Of a stretch of 64,000 bases of DNA, positions 27,528 through 38,700 are shown in pieces (position 1 is the first letter of the stretch; each line of letters begins with the position of its first letter). A program made the position numbers and the translations under genes. The notes beneath the pieces are model-generated. The model saw only the letters and a list, made by a program, of their open reading frames with translations, was not told where the DNA came from and ran no database searches. Source of the stretch: Sphingomonas faeni (GTDB taxonomy: Bacteria > Pseudomonadota > Alphaproteobacteria > Sphingomonadales > Sphingomonadaceae). Location: contig NZ_JAUSZF010000001.1 of assembly GCF_030817315.1 (NCBI RefSeq), positions 3,615,001 through 3,679,000 on the forward strand. The letters run 5' to 3'.

Positions 27528-29444
27528 CTATTTGTAGAGCGCGGCTTCCGCCCAAGTCACAGGTTGCGGCGTCGCAGCATTTGCAGCCGAGCCACTCCCC
27601 CGCGCCACCAACTCCACGATCCGCACCCCCGCGACCCTCGCCTCCAGCGGCACGGCGGCCTCGCCGAACGCCATCGGGCGCGATTTTGCGAGCAGGCGAC
27701 CGTCGCCCCAGACCTCGAACACGGTCGTGCCCGAGCGTGGCTGGCCGGAATCGTTGATGCCGACGTTGGCCGCGAACCGAGCGTAACCCTGGTTGCGGAC
27801 TTCGAGGCGGGAGTTCGCCAGGACGCCGATCCCGGTGTCGAAGTCGGTGCCGGCCACCCGGAGCAGCTTGCCATACGGCGCGCGGTCGGCTTCGGCGCCG
27901 CCCCAGCCGCCATATTGTGGGTGCTCGCCGGGGCCTCGCGTGCCCGTCCACGGCGTGATCGACTGGTAGATCGTCGGATCGGGCTGCGGCACCACCACGC
28001 CGTCGGCGGCCGGATTGACGCGGCCGGTCTGCTCCGAAAGGTACAGCCCGCCCGGCAGGCGCCGCGTGCCGGTCGCGCGGAAGATCAGCGTTTCGTGCGG
28101 CGCTAGCGTCACCGCCACCTCCTTGCGAAAACTCTGGTCCTTCTTCGTCCAGAGGTCCTTCAGGCGGATGTCGGCTGTCGGCAGCATCTTGAGCTGTTCG
28201 GCGGTCAGCACGGCCTTGGCGGGCGAGGCGGTACGGTTGAACAGCGCGACGCCCTTGTTGCCGTCGGCGAGCGTCTTGACGAAGGTCTGCACCTCGCCGG
28301 AATCATAGGCGAGCACCGCCTGGTTGCCGGCCGGATCCTGGTTCAGCGCGACGATGTCCGCGTTGCCGAAGATCGCGAGCAGTTCCGGCGTAAGCTTGCG
28401 CAGGTCGTAGCCGATGATCAGCGGCGAATTGACCATCGCCCATAGCGAGAAGTGCGACCGCGCCTCGGTCAGATGCGCCGCGTCGAAATCGCCGGTGCCG
28501 ACGAACAGCATGTCGGGGTCGTTCCACGATCCCGGATGCGCATAGAGCGCGCGGTGCGTGACGGTGTCGAGGTTGGTGAGCATCCGCGGCCAGACCGGCT
28601 GGATATCGTCGCTGGTACGCGATGTGTTACCGACGTCCTTGCCCCACGCACGTACGTCGCCCGCGCCCCACAGGCACAGCGAATAGACGTAGGGGCGATC
28701 GCCGGCGTGCGTGTGCAGCGCAGTGTGGACCTGTTCGTAGAGGCCGCGGATGCCCGCGACGTCCGATCCGCCGAGCGACTGCATGTCGACCAGCGGCGTC
28801 AGTGCGCGATAGAGACCCGACTTCACCCGCGGTGCGTCAGCCGGAAGGCCGCGCGCGCCGCAGCCATCGACCTTGATGAAGTCGAAATTCCATTCGGCGA
28901 AGAACAGTGCGATGTCCTGGTCGACATGGCCGTACAACCCGACCTCGCGCTCCGCGACGCTGCCCTCGGGCTGGTTCTTGAAATCGGGGGTGTAGATCTG
29001 GCCGCAGCTGTTGCGGCCGATGTCGGAATAGATGCCGGCTTTCAGCCCCATCGCGTGCAGCCGGTCGGTGAGCGGGCGGAAGCTGGTGTTCGCGCCGGTC
29101 GCAGCCGACGGGAAATGGCTGGTGCGGATCAGCAACCGCCCGTCGGGCTGGCGACGCTTGAGCCACCAGCCATCGTCGATGTTGACGTAGCGATAGCCGA
29201 TGTCGCGCAGCTTGGTATCGACCAGCGCCTGTGCGGAGGCGAACACCTTCTCCTCGTCGACGTCGCTGTTGAAGGCGTTCCACGAGTTCCAGCCCATCGG
29301 CGGCACCGGTGCGGAGCCGTCGGTGTTGGCGCTCCACTTGCCGGTCGGCGTCAGTGGGTCCGCGGCGGCTGCTGTTGCGGCTGCGAGCGGACCGCACAGG
29401 GCGGCCAGCGCCACGCCGATCATCATCCATGGCATACGCTTCAC
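27528..29444 (-). CDS. Secreted GH27 alpha-galactosidase with C-terminal NPCBM-like domain
   Basis: 638 residues with a signal peptide to about residue 27. The TIM-barrel domain has PPMGWNSWNAF, the nucleophile Asp193 in FIKVDGCG and the acid/base Asp at about 279-280 in RTSDDIQP. An all-beta domain follows (about 395-475), then a C-terminal NPCBM/NEW2-like sugar-binding domain (DFDTGIGVLANSRLEV). The GTG start overlaps the GH3 stop (GTGA); ATG at 29435 is an alternative. Family members hydrolyse alpha-D-galactosides, and some also cut beta-L-arabinopyranosides. In this locus it may remove galactose caps from arabinoxylan side chains. Confidence 0.93.
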   Translation of the reverse strand: MKRMPWMMIGVALAALCGPLAAATAAAADPLTPTGKWSANTDGSAPVPPMGWNSWNAFNSDVDEEKVFASAQALVDTKLRDIGYRYVNIDDGWWLKRRQPDGRLLIRTSHFPSAATGANTSFRPLTDRLHAMGLKAGIYSDIGRNSCGQIYTPDFKNQPEGSVAEREVGLYGHVDQDIALFFAEWNFDFIKVDGCGARGLPADAPRVKSGLYRALTPLVDMQSLGGSDVAGIRGLYEQVHTALHTHAGDRPYVYSLCLWGAGDVRAWGKDVGNTSRTSDDIQPVWPRMLTNLDTVTHRALYAHPGSWNDPDMLFVGTGDFDAAHLTEARSHFSLWAMVNSPLIIGYDLRKLTPELLAIFGNADIVALNQDPAGNQAVLAYDSGEVQTFVKTLADGNKGVALFNRTASPAKAVLTAEQLKMLPTADIRLKDLWTKKDQSFRKEVAVTLAPHETLIFRATGTRRLPGGLYLSEQTGRVNPAADGVVVPQPDPTIYQSITPWTGTRGPGEHPQYGGWGGAEADRAPYGKLLRVAGTDFDTGIGVLANSRLEVRNQGYARFAANVGINDSGQPRSGTTVFEVWGDGRLLAKSRPMAFGEAAVPLEARVAGVRIVELVARGSGSAANAATPQPVTWAEAALYK

Positions 29445-32119
29445 TTCGGCAATTCCTTCGACTGGCGGGCGGTGAAGCGCGCGGATTGGACCGGCGCGCC
29501 GGTTCCCGGCTGGCCCGAGCCCACGGTGACGCGGTAGTTGCCCGCCGCGACCGAGCGCGTGCCATCGACGGCCACCGAACTCAGATCGCGCGGCGACAGG
29601 TCGAAGGTGACGGTGCGCGTCTCGCCGGGACGCAGCGCGACACGCTGGAAGCCGCGCAGTGCGATCCGCGGCGTGCCCGGCCGATTGGGGAAGTTCAGGT
29701 AAAGTTGCGCCACCTCTTCGCCCGGCCGATCGCCCTGATTGGTCAGTCGCGTGGTAACACGGATGCCGGCCTCCGCGCCGTCGCGTGCGGGCGTCACGGT
29801 CGGCGTCGTATAGCCGAACCGTGTGTAGCTGAGCCCGTGGCCGAACGGATAGACCGGCGTGCCCGCAAAGTAGCGATAGGTGCGGCCCTTCATCGCGTAA
29901 TCGCCGAACGGCGGCAGGTCCGCGACGCTGCGGTAGAAGGTGAGCGGCAGGCGTCCCGACGGGTTGGTGCGGCCGGTAAGGATATTGGCAGCGGCCGTGC
30001 CGCCGGTCTCGCCCGGATACCAGGCCTCCAGTACCGCGGCGGCGTTGTCCTTCGCCCAGGCAAGGTTGATCGGGCTGCTATTCATCGCGACCAGCACGAT
30101 CGGCTTGCCGCTGGCCTTGGCCTGTTCGAGCATCGCGATCTGGTCTGCGGGCAAGTCCAGCGTGGTCTTGTCGCCGCCCGAGAAGCCCGGCACCGTCACG
30201 CCGGTCTCCTCCGCTTCGAGATCGGAAGTGAGGCCGACGACCGCGACCAGCACGTCGGCGGCGGCAGCCGCGCGACGAAGCTCGGCCGAGGGCGCATCCG
30301 ACACGCGCTTCCATACCAGGTCGATCCCGCTGCCCTCGGCGCGGATCGCATAACGTCTGCCGCCTTCGAGTTTCAGCGTCGTCATGCCGGGCAGGTCGTT
30401 CCAGCGCGCCTTGCGCCGGTCGGAAATCATCTTGCCGTCGAGCGTCAGCGTCCCGCCTGAACCCGACAGCCCGACGCGGTAGGTGCCGCTTTCGGGTGGC
30501 ACCAGGAAGCCGGTCCATTCGGTGCGGTGGACGTCGGTCACGCGCGCGAGATCGAGGTTGCGGTCGCCGACGTCGGGCTCGATGCGGGTGACCACCGGCT
30601 GGGTCTGATACTTGGCCGCAGCGACCAGCTTCTCGCGCGTGCCGGGTGCGTATTGTGCGGGCATCGGCGTCGTCGGATTGAAATAGCGCGCGAGCAGGCC
30701 GGGCTTGCCGTCGGGGGTGAGCAAAGCGGAGGTCGGCACGCGGTCGCCGTCCGTGACGGACTCCCCGAACGGCACGAGCGTGACCTGGCTGGCACCGAGC
30801 GCGGTTTTCAGACCCTCCAGCATCGATACCGGCTGGCCGGACAGTGGCGACGAGTAATTGCCGCGCAGCACCCGCGTCGCATCGCCGAGCGGGCCGATCA
30901 CGGCGAGCTTCACGCCGGGCTTGAGCGGCAGGACGCCGTTGTTCTTCAGCAGCACCATCGATCGCTCGGCCGCAACCAGCGCCAGCCGCCGATGCTCGGG
31001 AGCACCGACCACGCTGGTCGGCAGTGCCTTGGGTGCGCCGGCAAGCCCCGGAAGATCGCCGGTCCGGTAGCGTGCGGCGAACAGGCGGACGAGGCTTCGA
31101 TCGACGTCCGCCTCGGTGATCAGGTCGCGGCTGAGTGCCTCGCGATACCGGGTCTCCAGGCCCGCAGTATCACCCAGCGTCTCGCCGTTGCACTCGTTGT
31201 CGACGCCTGCGCGCATCGCGGCAGCGACCGCGGAGGCGCTGTCGGGGGCGTATTTATGGTTGTCGGCGATGTCCTTCACCGCATCGCAGTCGGACACGAC
31301 ATAGCCCTTGAAGCCCCACGCCTCGCGCAGATGCTCCTTCAACAGCAGGTCGCTGGCGCAGGCGGGCTGACCATCAATGCGGTTGTAGGCGCACATCACC
31401 GATGCCGCGCGTCCGTCGACCAAGGCGGCGCGGAAGGCGGGGAGGTAGGTGTCCTCCAGGTCGTGCGCGGAAACGAAGACGTTGGCGGAATGCCGCGTGC
31501 CCTCGGGGCCACTGTGCACCGCGAAATGCTTGGGCGTGGCGATCACCTGCGGGCGATCGGGGTTGGGACCCTGCATCCCGCGGACGAAGGCGACGCCCAT
31601 CGCCGCGGTCAGGAACGGATCCTCGCCATACGTCTCCTGCCCGCGGCCCCAGCGCGGATCGCGGAAGATGTTGATGTTGGGCGACCAGGTGTCGAGCCCG
31701 GTGCCGATATGCCCGTTCCTGCCGGTCTCGCGGCCAAGCGTGTGCAGCCCGCGCACCTCTTTGCTGATCGCGCCCGCGACATCGTGGACGATCGGACCGT
31801 CGAAGGTCGCGGCAAGGCCGATCGGCTCGGGGAAATTGGTGGTCGCGAGCGGGCCGAGCGCGCCGTGCAGCGACTCCGTCCACCAGTTATACGCGGGTAC
31901 GCCGAGCCGCGGGATGGCGGGCGCGACGTTGAGCAACTGTGGCAGCTTCTCGTCGAGGGTCATCCGCGCAACGATGGCGCGGGCCATCTGCTCGGCGGGG
32001 TCGCTTGCGGTCTGCTGGCTTGGGGGGGCCGCAGGCTCGCGGGCGAGCGCCGGCGAAAATGCGAGCGCGAGCCCTACCGTCGCGAGCGCTCTCGCCTTCA
32101 TGGTCCTGCGCATCGTCAT
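29441..32119 (-). CDS. Secreted GH3 beta-xylosidase/glucosidase with inserted PA14 domain
   Basis: 892 residues with a signal peptide to about residue 26. Domain order: GH3 N-terminal barrel, with nucleophile Asp277 in YVVSDCDAVKD and KHFAVHSGPE as the conserved Lys-His block; C-terminal alpha/beta sandwich, with a PA14 domain inserted at about 455-590 (LLARYFNP onward to DLVWKRV); then a fibronectin-like domain (YFAGTPVYPFGHGLSYTRF onward). The N-terminal EKLPQLLN and NWWTESLHG segments are typical of xylan-acting members. ATG 32119 has a GGGGGG site. It overlaps GH27 by four bases and is 60 bases after the acetylesterase gene in one long operon that begins with the receptor. Confidence 0.93.
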   Translation of the reverse strand: MTMRRTMKARALATVGLALAFSPALAREPAAPPSQQTASDPAEQMARAIVARMTLDEKLPQLLNVAPAIPRLGVPAYNWWTESLHGALGPLATTNFPEPIGLAATFDGPIVHDVAGAISKEVRGLHTLGRETGRNGHIGTGLDTWSPNINIFRDPRWGRGQETYGEDPFLTAAMGVAFVRGMQGPNPDRPQVIATPKHFAVHSGPEGTRHSANVFVSAHDLEDTYLPAFRAALVDGRAASVMCAYNRIDGQPACASDLLLKEHLREAWGFKGYVVSDCDAVKDIADNHKYAPDSASAVAAAMRAGVDNECNGETLGDTAGLETRYREALSRDLITEADVDRSLVRLFAARYRTGDLPGLAGAPKALPTSVVGAPEHRRLALVAAERSMVLLKNNGVLPLKPGVKLAVIGPLGDATRVLRGNYSSPLSGQPVSMLEGLKTALGASQVTLVPFGESVTDGDRVPTSALLTPDGKPGLLARYFNPTTPMPAQYAPGTREKLVAAAKYQTQPVVTRIEPDVGDRNLDLARVTDVHRTEWTGFLVPPESGTYRVGLSGSGGTLTLDGKMISDRRKARWNDLPGMTTLKLEGGRRYAIRAEGSGIDLVWKRVSDAPSAELRRAAAAADVLVAVVGLTSDLEAEETGVTVPGFSGGDKTTLDLPADQIAMLEQAKASGKPIVLVAMNSSPINLAWAKDNAAAVLEAWYPGETGGTAAANILTGRTNPSGRLPLTFYRSVADLPPFGDYAMKGRTYRYFAGTPVYPFGHGLSYTRFGYTTPTVTPARDGAEAGIRVTTRLTNQGDRPGEEVAQLYLNFPNRPGTPRIALRGFQRVALRPGETRTVTFDLSPRDLSSVAVDGTRSVAAGNYRVTVGSGQPGTGAPVQSARFTARQSKELPK

Positions 32120-32179
32120 TATCCCCCCATTTGCGGCACGCGCGAGCTGCCAATTTTATTCTTTACGCCCGTTCGGGGC

Positions 32180-34132
32180 TTATCGAGCCGGCGAGACCGG
32201 CACTTCGAACGTACCGACCGGCAGTGGTGCGTCGTCGGCGAGATTAGTCGCAGGCGCATCGGCCCAGGCGTAGCGGACGCGTGTTACGGGTTGGCCATCG
32301 CTCGGCAGGGTTACGGTCGATCCAGAAATCCGGCCGGCGGCATAGCGGCAGGTGCCGACCGCGGGGCCGCAAAGCTCGAAGCCGATCGCCTGCGCAGAGC
32401 TGCGGGCGTGCAATGCGCCCGTGACGCCGCTGAACCGGACCGCGACGCTGCCATCCGGGTCACGCCGCGCATCGGCGACCGCCGGGCCGGAGGGCGCGAT
32501 CTTCTCGCCGTACACCGCCGCGCGCATGACCCGGGCGAGCCTCTGCCCGACCTCGTGCTTCTCGCCCGGATGGATGTCGAGCGCATCGCCGAGATCGAGC
32601 GCGACGGCGATGCCGGCATGCGGGTCCGCCGCCGCTACGCGTCGCTGCGCATCGCGGACGTCGCCCCAGCCGCTTTCGCTCGGGGCAATCGCCGGGCTGC
32701 CGTAATTGGCGAGCTGGACGATCGCGAAGCCGGTCTTGGGTGTGCCGAAACGCCGGCGCCAGTCGGCGATTAATGCCGTCATCCGGCGATCGTAACCGGG
32801 GATGCCGGTGTCGGACTCGCCCTGATACCAGGCCATGCCGGCGAATTTCGTGGCGTCAAGCGGCGCGATCATCGCGTTGTAGAGCGTGCCGGCGCCGTTG
32901 ATGTCGTCCCACGGTACGCGCGGTGCAGCGCCTGCGAGGCGCTTGGCGATCGCATAGCGCCAGCCGGTGCCGAGCGGCACGCTCGTTCCGTCGGCGAACG
33001 ACAGCCGCATCGCATCCGCGGGGCCGGTCATTCCGCCATAGGCGTAGACGTCGTCGTCGTTGACGGTGATGACGTTGCGCCCGGCCTTCAAACTGCCGGC
33101 GGGCAGCGCGTAGACGCGCGATTGCGAGGCGAGGCTGCTGCCGCCGACGCCCACACCGTTGATCCAGGTGCGGTCCGCGTCGTCGACCATGCCCAGCACC
33201 AGCGTCGCAGGGCCGCGTGCCTGCTCGGCGGTCAGTCGGACCTCGTGCTGGTACCAGATCATGCCGTTGTAATCGGCAAGTGCGGGGATGCCCCAGGTCT
33301 CGAAATTGGTCATCGCCGGCACCGGCTGCCAGTCGAGTGCGGCATCGGGCTGCCACGGTTCGCGGCCGGCGGCATCACCCGAGCCCGCGCGCCACCAGCT
33401 TTCCCAGATCGTCGATGCCTGCCGGTTGGCCGCGGCGGGATCTCGGGCATAGAGCGCGAGCAGGTCGGCGGGGTCGCCTAGTCCCGCCTGACGCAGCGCA
33501 GTATCGCTCATCCACGCGCTGATCCGTGATCCGCCCCAGCTCGAATGCACTGCGCCGATCGGCACGCCCGACGTGCGGCGCAGCGCCTGGACCATGTAGA
33601 AGCACGCGGCCGAGAAGCTTGGCGCCGTGGTCGGGCCGGACACCGTCCATGCCGGCTGTTGGGCAAATCGCGCGACGGGTGCGGCGGCGGAGACCTTCTC
33701 GACGGTCAACAGGCGGAGCTTGTCGTCGACCTCCGGATGCGCGTCGGGAAACAGGCCTTGTCCCTGGTCGACGCGGAGTTCCATGTTGCTCTGCCCCGAA
33801 CACAGGAACACGTCGCCGACCAGGATGTCGCGCAGGACCGCCGCACCGCTCGGCGCGGCGATCGTCAGGTCGTAGGGACCACCGGCGGGAAGCGCGGGCA
33901 GGCTCGCCGAAAACTTGCCGTCGCGTCCTGCCTTGGCCGTGACGCTGCGGCCGGCGAGCGTGATCATCACCGTCTCGCCAGCCGCCGCCTGTCCGGTCAG
34001 GACCACGGGCTGGCCGCGCTGGATTACCGCGTGATCGCTCAGGATACCGTCGAGGCGCGGGGCCGCCGACGCTGCGGTCGCGCCGATGGTTAGGATCGCG
34101 CCGATGGCCAGGCACGCTGTGACGGTCCGCAT
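32180..34132 (-). CDS. SGNH-type acetylesterase (sialate O-acetylesterase family)
   Basis: 650 residues with a signal peptide to about residue 23. SASA-type SGNH hydrolase split by a galactose-binding-like insertion (VRLTAEQARGPATLVLG, VITVNDDDVYAYGG). The nucleophile Ser115 is in FLCSGQSNMELR, the Gly block is SSWGGSRI, the Asn/Gln block is MAWYQGESD, and the His is in LDIHPGEKHEVG. Despite the family name, relatives in plant-cell-wall loci deacetylate xylan or xyloglucan, and no sialic acid genes are nearby. It lies 16 bases after the halogenase gene, so it is read with receptor and halogenase. Confidence 0.9.
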   Translation of the reverse strand: MRTVTACLAIGAILTIGATAASAAPRLDGILSDHAVIQRGQPVVLTGQAAAGETVMITLAGRSVTAKAGRDGKFSASLPALPAGGPYDLTIAAPSGAAVLRDILVGDVFLCSGQSNMELRVDQGQGLFPDAHPEVDDKLRLLTVEKVSAAAPVARFAQQPAWTVSGPTTAPSFSAACFYMVQALRRTSGVPIGAVHSSWGGSRISAWMSDTALRQAGLGDPADLLALYARDPAAANRQASTIWESWWRAGSGDAAGREPWQPDAALDWQPVPAMTNFETWGIPALADYNGMIWYQHEVRLTAEQARGPATLVLGMVDDADRTWINGVGVGGSSLASQSRVYALPAGSLKAGRNVITVNDDDVYAYGGMTGPADAMRLSFADGTSVPLGTGWRYAIAKRLAGAAPRVPWDDINGAGTLYNAMIAPLDATKFAGMAWYQGESDTGIPGYDRRMTALIADWRRRFGTPKTGFAIVQLANYGSPAIAPSESGWGDVRDAQRRVAAADPHAGIAVALDLGDALDIHPGEKHEVGQRLARVMRAAVYGEKIAPSGPAVADARRDPDGSVAVRFSGVTGALHARSSAQAIGFELCGPAVGTCRYAAGRISGSTVTLPSDGQPVTRVRYAWADAPATNLADDAPLPVGTFEVPVSPAR

Positions 34133-34148
34133 AATGTTCCCCTGACGG

Positions 34149-35690
34149 CTAGATCGACTGAAGGCCGTGCCGCTTGATCTTGTCGATGAGATCGCGGTGG
34201 CCGGGCAGGCTGCTTACCAGTCGCTGCGTCTGCATCTGGTTGTCGTGTCGTGCACGCCGCGCCAGCGCAAGGTCGTCGTCGATCGTGCCCGGCATCACTG
34301 CGGTCCGCGCGCCCATGCCGTACAGCACATATTGATAGCTGGCGGACGGGAAGACCTCTTCGGCGCGGTCGAACTCGTCATGCACCCATGGCGACTGGAA
34401 GCGCCACAGCTCCATCAGCCCGATCAGACGATCGGGGATCGTTTCCGGCCGCACATTGTCGCGCCAGAACTCGGTGTCGGTGCGCTGGGTCAGCGCATAA
34501 TGCAGCTTCAGGAAGTCGATAATGCGGCCCCAGCGGTAGCTGGTGGTGTCGTTGAAGCGGCGCGCGACGACGTCCATCACCTCGCGGCAGGCCGGCATCT
34601 GTTCCGCGATCATCTTCGCCGACAGCTCGATCAGGACGATCGCGGAGGCTTCGAGCGGTTCGAGGAACCCTGCGGCCAGCCCGACCGCGACGCAGTTGCG
34701 CGCCCAGAACTGCTCGCGGTGACCGGCACGGATCGCCAGCCGCCGCGCGGTCAGGTCGCGCGCGGCAGGGCCGATATAGTCGCGCAGTTCCTGCTCTGCG
34801 GCATCCACGCTGATGTGGCTGCTCGAAAATACATGGCCGACCCCGCGCCGCGTCGGCAGGCCGATGTCCCAGATCCAGCCGGCCGACTGCGCGGTGGAGA
34901 TCGTATGGCTCGCGATCGGATCGTCGGGCAAGTCGTAGGGCACCTGCATCGCCAGCGCCGTGTCGCAGAACAGGACGTCGGTGCAACTGCGGAACGGCAC
35001 CTTCATTGCGCCGCCGATCAGCCGCGCGGCAAAGCCGGTGCAGTCGACGAACAGGTCGCCCGCGATCGATATGCCCTGTTCGGTGTCGAGGCTGGCGATG
35101 TCGCCGCTCTCGTCGAGCCGGACCTCGGTAACGTCGGCCTTCACATGGCGGACGCCGAGTGCGTCGCAGCAATGCCGCTGGAGGAAATGCGAGAATTTGC
35201 CCGCGTCTAGGTGATAGGCGTAGTTCGCGTGGCCGTCATATTCGGGCGTCGCGATCGTCTTGGGACCGAGCCCTTCGTCGCAGATCCGGCCCTGTGGCGT
35301 GACCGTGTCGCAGAACGTCGCGCTGCCGTCTTCCGCCAGCCAGTGCGGCGCGAGGTTTACCTGGCCGAAGTGCTGCGGGAGCATCAGCGGATGATAATAG
35401 CCGTCGTCCGGCGTGCCGGTGGTCCAGCGATTAAACCGAGCGCCCTGCTTGAAGGACGCATCGCATTGCCGGAAGAGTTCGGTTTCCGATACGCCCATCT
35501 TCTTGAGCGTCGAACGCAGCGTCGGCCAGGTCCCTTCGCCGACGCCGATCGTCGGCACGTTGGGCGATTCGACCAAGGTCACGGTGAAGCCGTGTTGGCG
35601 GCGTGCCTGATGCTTGGCCGCGATGACGCCCGCGGTCAGCCACCCTGCGGTGCCGCCGCCGACAATAACGATATTCTGAATTTCGTGCAT
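34149..35690 (-). CDS. Flavin-dependent halogenase (tryptophan-halogenase family)
   Basis: 513 residues. FAD site GGGTAGW at residues 11-17, acidic end of the second strand VTLVESP, and the family block IGVGEGTWPTLRS. Lys81 in ASFKQGARF aligns with the catalytic Lys79 of PrnA, which forms lysine chloramine, so halogenation chemistry looks possible. The WxWxI segment is present as GWIWDIGLP. The product has no signal peptide and should work in the cytoplasm with a flavin reductase, not seen nearby. Start ATG 35690 has only a weak ribosome site, 61 bases after the receptor gene. Family relatives beside TonB receptors are common in sphingomonads and Caulobacter, but their natural substrate is unknown. 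Confidence 0.92.
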   Translation of the reverse strand: MHEIQNIVIVGGGTAGWLTAGVIAAKHQARRQHGFTVTLVESPNVPTIGVGEGTWPTLRSTLKKMGVSETELFRQCDASFKQGARFNRWTTGTPDDGYYHPLMLPQHFGQVNLAPHWLAEDGSATFCDTVTPQGRICDEGLGPKTIATPEYDGHANYAYHLDAGKFSHFLQRHCCDALGVRHVKADVTEVRLDESGDIASLDTEQGISIAGDLFVDCTGFAARLIGGAMKVPFRSCTDVLFCDTALAMQVPYDLPDDPIASHTISTAQSAGWIWDIGLPTRRGVGHVFSSSHISVDAAEQELRDYIGPAARDLTARRLAIRAGHREQFWARNCVAVGLAAGFLEPLEASAIVLIELSAKMIAEQMPACREVMDVVARRFNDTTSYRWGRIIDFLKLHYALTQRTDTEFWRDNVRPETIPDRLIGLMELWRFQSPWVHDEFDRAEEVFPSASYQYVLYGMGARTAVMPGTIDDDLALARRARHDNQMQTQRLVSSLPGHRDLIDKIKRHGLQSI

Positions 35691-35751
35691 GGTGCAGCGT
35701 AATCGAAAAGAGGCGGAACACGAACAGGACGTGCTCCGCCAGGGGGAGGGG

Positions 35752-38700
35752 TTAGAAACGGTAGCGGATACCCGCCGTGTAGCGCCGGCCATAATCGAAT
35801 ACGTCCAGCAGTTGGTTGTCAAAGCGCCCGTGCGTGCTCTGCTGGTTATTGTTGATGTTCAGTGCCTCGCCGAACACGCTGAAGTGCTTGTTGATGTCGT
35901 AGCTCGTCGTCAGATCGATCTGGAAGCTCTGGTTGACGAAGGTCGGTTCCGCGCCGAACGAACCGGTGTTCTGGAGCTGACCGAACTGGAGCAGATACTT
36001 GTCGCGCCAGTTAAGCGCGGTACGGAACTGGAATCCGCCCTTGTCGTAGAAGCCGACGAAGTTCGCCGAATTCGCCAAGCCCGTGACTGCGAAGCCGGTC
36101 TGCGAAATGTTCGTTTCGTCATACGGCCGGTTGGTGTTGACGAAGGTCGCGTTCGCCTGGAACCCGAAGCCCGAGCTGCCGAACACCTGCTGCCAGGCAA
36201 GTTCGACGCCGCGGACGGTGGCGTCTGGTCCGTTCACTTGCTGTGTGACTGCGAAACTGGCCAGTGTGCCCGTTGTCGGATCGACCAGGCCGTTGATCGC
36301 CTGTCGGGTAACGCCGCCGACCACGAAATTGCTGACGTTCTTCAGGAAGAAGCCGACCGAGAGATACGAGTTGCGCTGATAATACCATTCAGCACCGATA
36401 TCGAAATTGTCGGCGAGATAGGGCTTCAGGTTGGGATTGCCGCCGCTTGCCGACAGGGCACCGATACGCTGGCCGTTCCCGACGTTGAGCACTGGATTCA
36501 GCAGCGCGAGCGACGGACGGGTCAGCGTCCGCGAGGCATCGAACCTGAGGATCAGATTGTCCGCAAGCTCCAGCTTCGCGTCCATGCTTGGCAGCAGGTA
36601 CGAGTAGGAACTGTTGCTCGTGACACCCTGCACGTCAGTATAGGTCGGGATGCTCAGCAGCGTCCGGTCGGCAGTGCTGGTCACCAGCGACGTGGGCAGG
36701 CGACCCTGTCCGGTCGAGACCAGGTTGGTGTTCTCGTTACGTACGCCTGCGTTGAACGTGAACGGCAGGCTGCCGATCTCGGTCTTGAAGTTGACACTGA
36801 AGTATAGCGACCACGTTCGCTCACGGACCCGCAGAATGCTGCCTGGATCGACCGCTTCGTCGAATGTCCCGGTGAAGCCGGTCACGTTGCCATAGTTGAA
36901 CCCCGGCACGTTCTGCGCCTGCGGGTTGCCCAGGCTGGTCAGATAGTTCTGGTAGGCAATCGGGCTGAACACGAACACCGATGGCGGCAGGCTGCCGTCG
37001 AACCCCGGGATGAAGTTGTTGAGGCTGACCGACCCCTGGTACAGGCTGGCCGGCAGGGGCGCGACGCCCGAGGTGCCGGCAGAAGGTGCACCGTAACCGG
37101 CATAGGCCTGCCAGAAATTGTTCGTGAAGGTGCTGGTGTTCCGGAAGTTGAACGTATCCTGATAGAACTGGCCGCCGGCCTTGATCGTCAGGTCGTCTTG
37201 CTTCCAGGTGGCATTGCCGCGGAACTGCATCAGTTCGTCGGTGTTGCGCTGCGTCTGGTTGACCGCGACGTGCGTGCCGATCAGCGACGTATCCGCCCAG
37301 GCGGCGGTGTTGCCGGCCGGACCAAAGTTGCTGATCGTCGGGAACGCGCTGCTGCTGTTGCCGTCTACGGTGAACTGCAGCGTGTTGCCCAGCGCAGTGC
37401 CATAGCCGATGTCGCCGTTCTGGCTGCCGATGACGTTGCCGGGATTCCGCCAGCTCTTGGCATAAGACCCGTCGGCCTCCAGCGTCAGATTTTCGGTCGC
37501 GTCGTATTTGACGTTAAGGCCGGTCTGGTTGGTCTGTAGGATCTCGGTGTTGCGAGCCGACGTAAAGTCGGTCGGCGTGCCGGCCTGCGTAAAGTCGACT
37601 GCGGTTCCGTTCCCGTCGAGCGTCACGTTACGCAGGTCGCCCTGGTTGAACCAAACGCCGAACGCATAATTGTTCTGGACGATTTCCTGGCGAGAGAAAT
37701 TATTGTCCAGCGTGACCATCAGGTCGTCGGTCGGATGATATTGGAACGCGACGCGGGCGTCGACGCGCTCGTCCTTCACACGCTGTTGCTCCGCGCCATA
37801 TTGCTGCGGGAACCAGCCGGGCAGATTCTGGCGATTGTTCGGATTCGCGTAGCCCGCCGATGCCGTATCGCTGGTCGGCGAGCACGCGCCGGCGCCCGCG
37901 TTCCCGGTGAGCTGGCACGGTGCGAAGTTGCCGCCGGGCCAACCGGAAACGTAGACTCGGTTGGTATCGGTATCACGCCGCGTGTAGATGACATCGGCCA
38001 GTACGCCGAACGTCTCGTCGTCGGTGGTATCGCTGATCAGCAGGCCTGCGGTCGGCACGATCCTGCCGGCGCGCTCCTGGATCGAACCCGAGCCGGTGGC
38101 GGCGAGGCGGAAGCCGGGATGATCGAACGGCTTCGGGAACTGGATGTCGACCGTCGCACCGATCGAGCTCGACGACAGCGACACGTCCGGTGTCTTCAGG
38201 ACGCTGAGCTGGCCGATAAAGTCGACGCCGACGGTGCTGAAGTCGATCTGACGGCCACCGGTAGCGGTCGAGATACGACGGCCGTCATACAAGGTGGTGT
38301 TGAAATCGCCGCCAAAGCCGCGGACGGTGATACCCGTAGGCTCGCCGCGCGAACCCGAGCGCTGGATCGACACGCCAGGAAGCCGCTGCAGGGCCGCGGC
38401 GACGTTCGAATCCGGGAACTTGCCGATATCCTCGGCAGAGATGACGTCGACGACGCCGGACGACGTACGCTTCAGGTCCAGGTTGCGCTGGAGCGAACCA
38501 CGCAGGCCGGTGACGATGATGTCGTCGCTCTGCGGTGTGTCGCCCTGCACGGTGTTACCCTGCGACGCGTCGGGCGCAGTTGCCAGGTCCTGCGGCTGTC
38601 CGGCCTCCGAAGCCGTCGTCGTATTCGCGGTCGAAGGCACCGCTGGTTGCGGCGCGGCCGGCTGAGCGGTCGTGCTGTTCTGAAGATTGCCCTGATCCTG

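Noticed and set aside
32180..34132. True sialic acid metabolism from the SASA esterase
   Set aside because: No neuraminidase, nanA or sialic acid carrier nearby; the context is plant cell wall.
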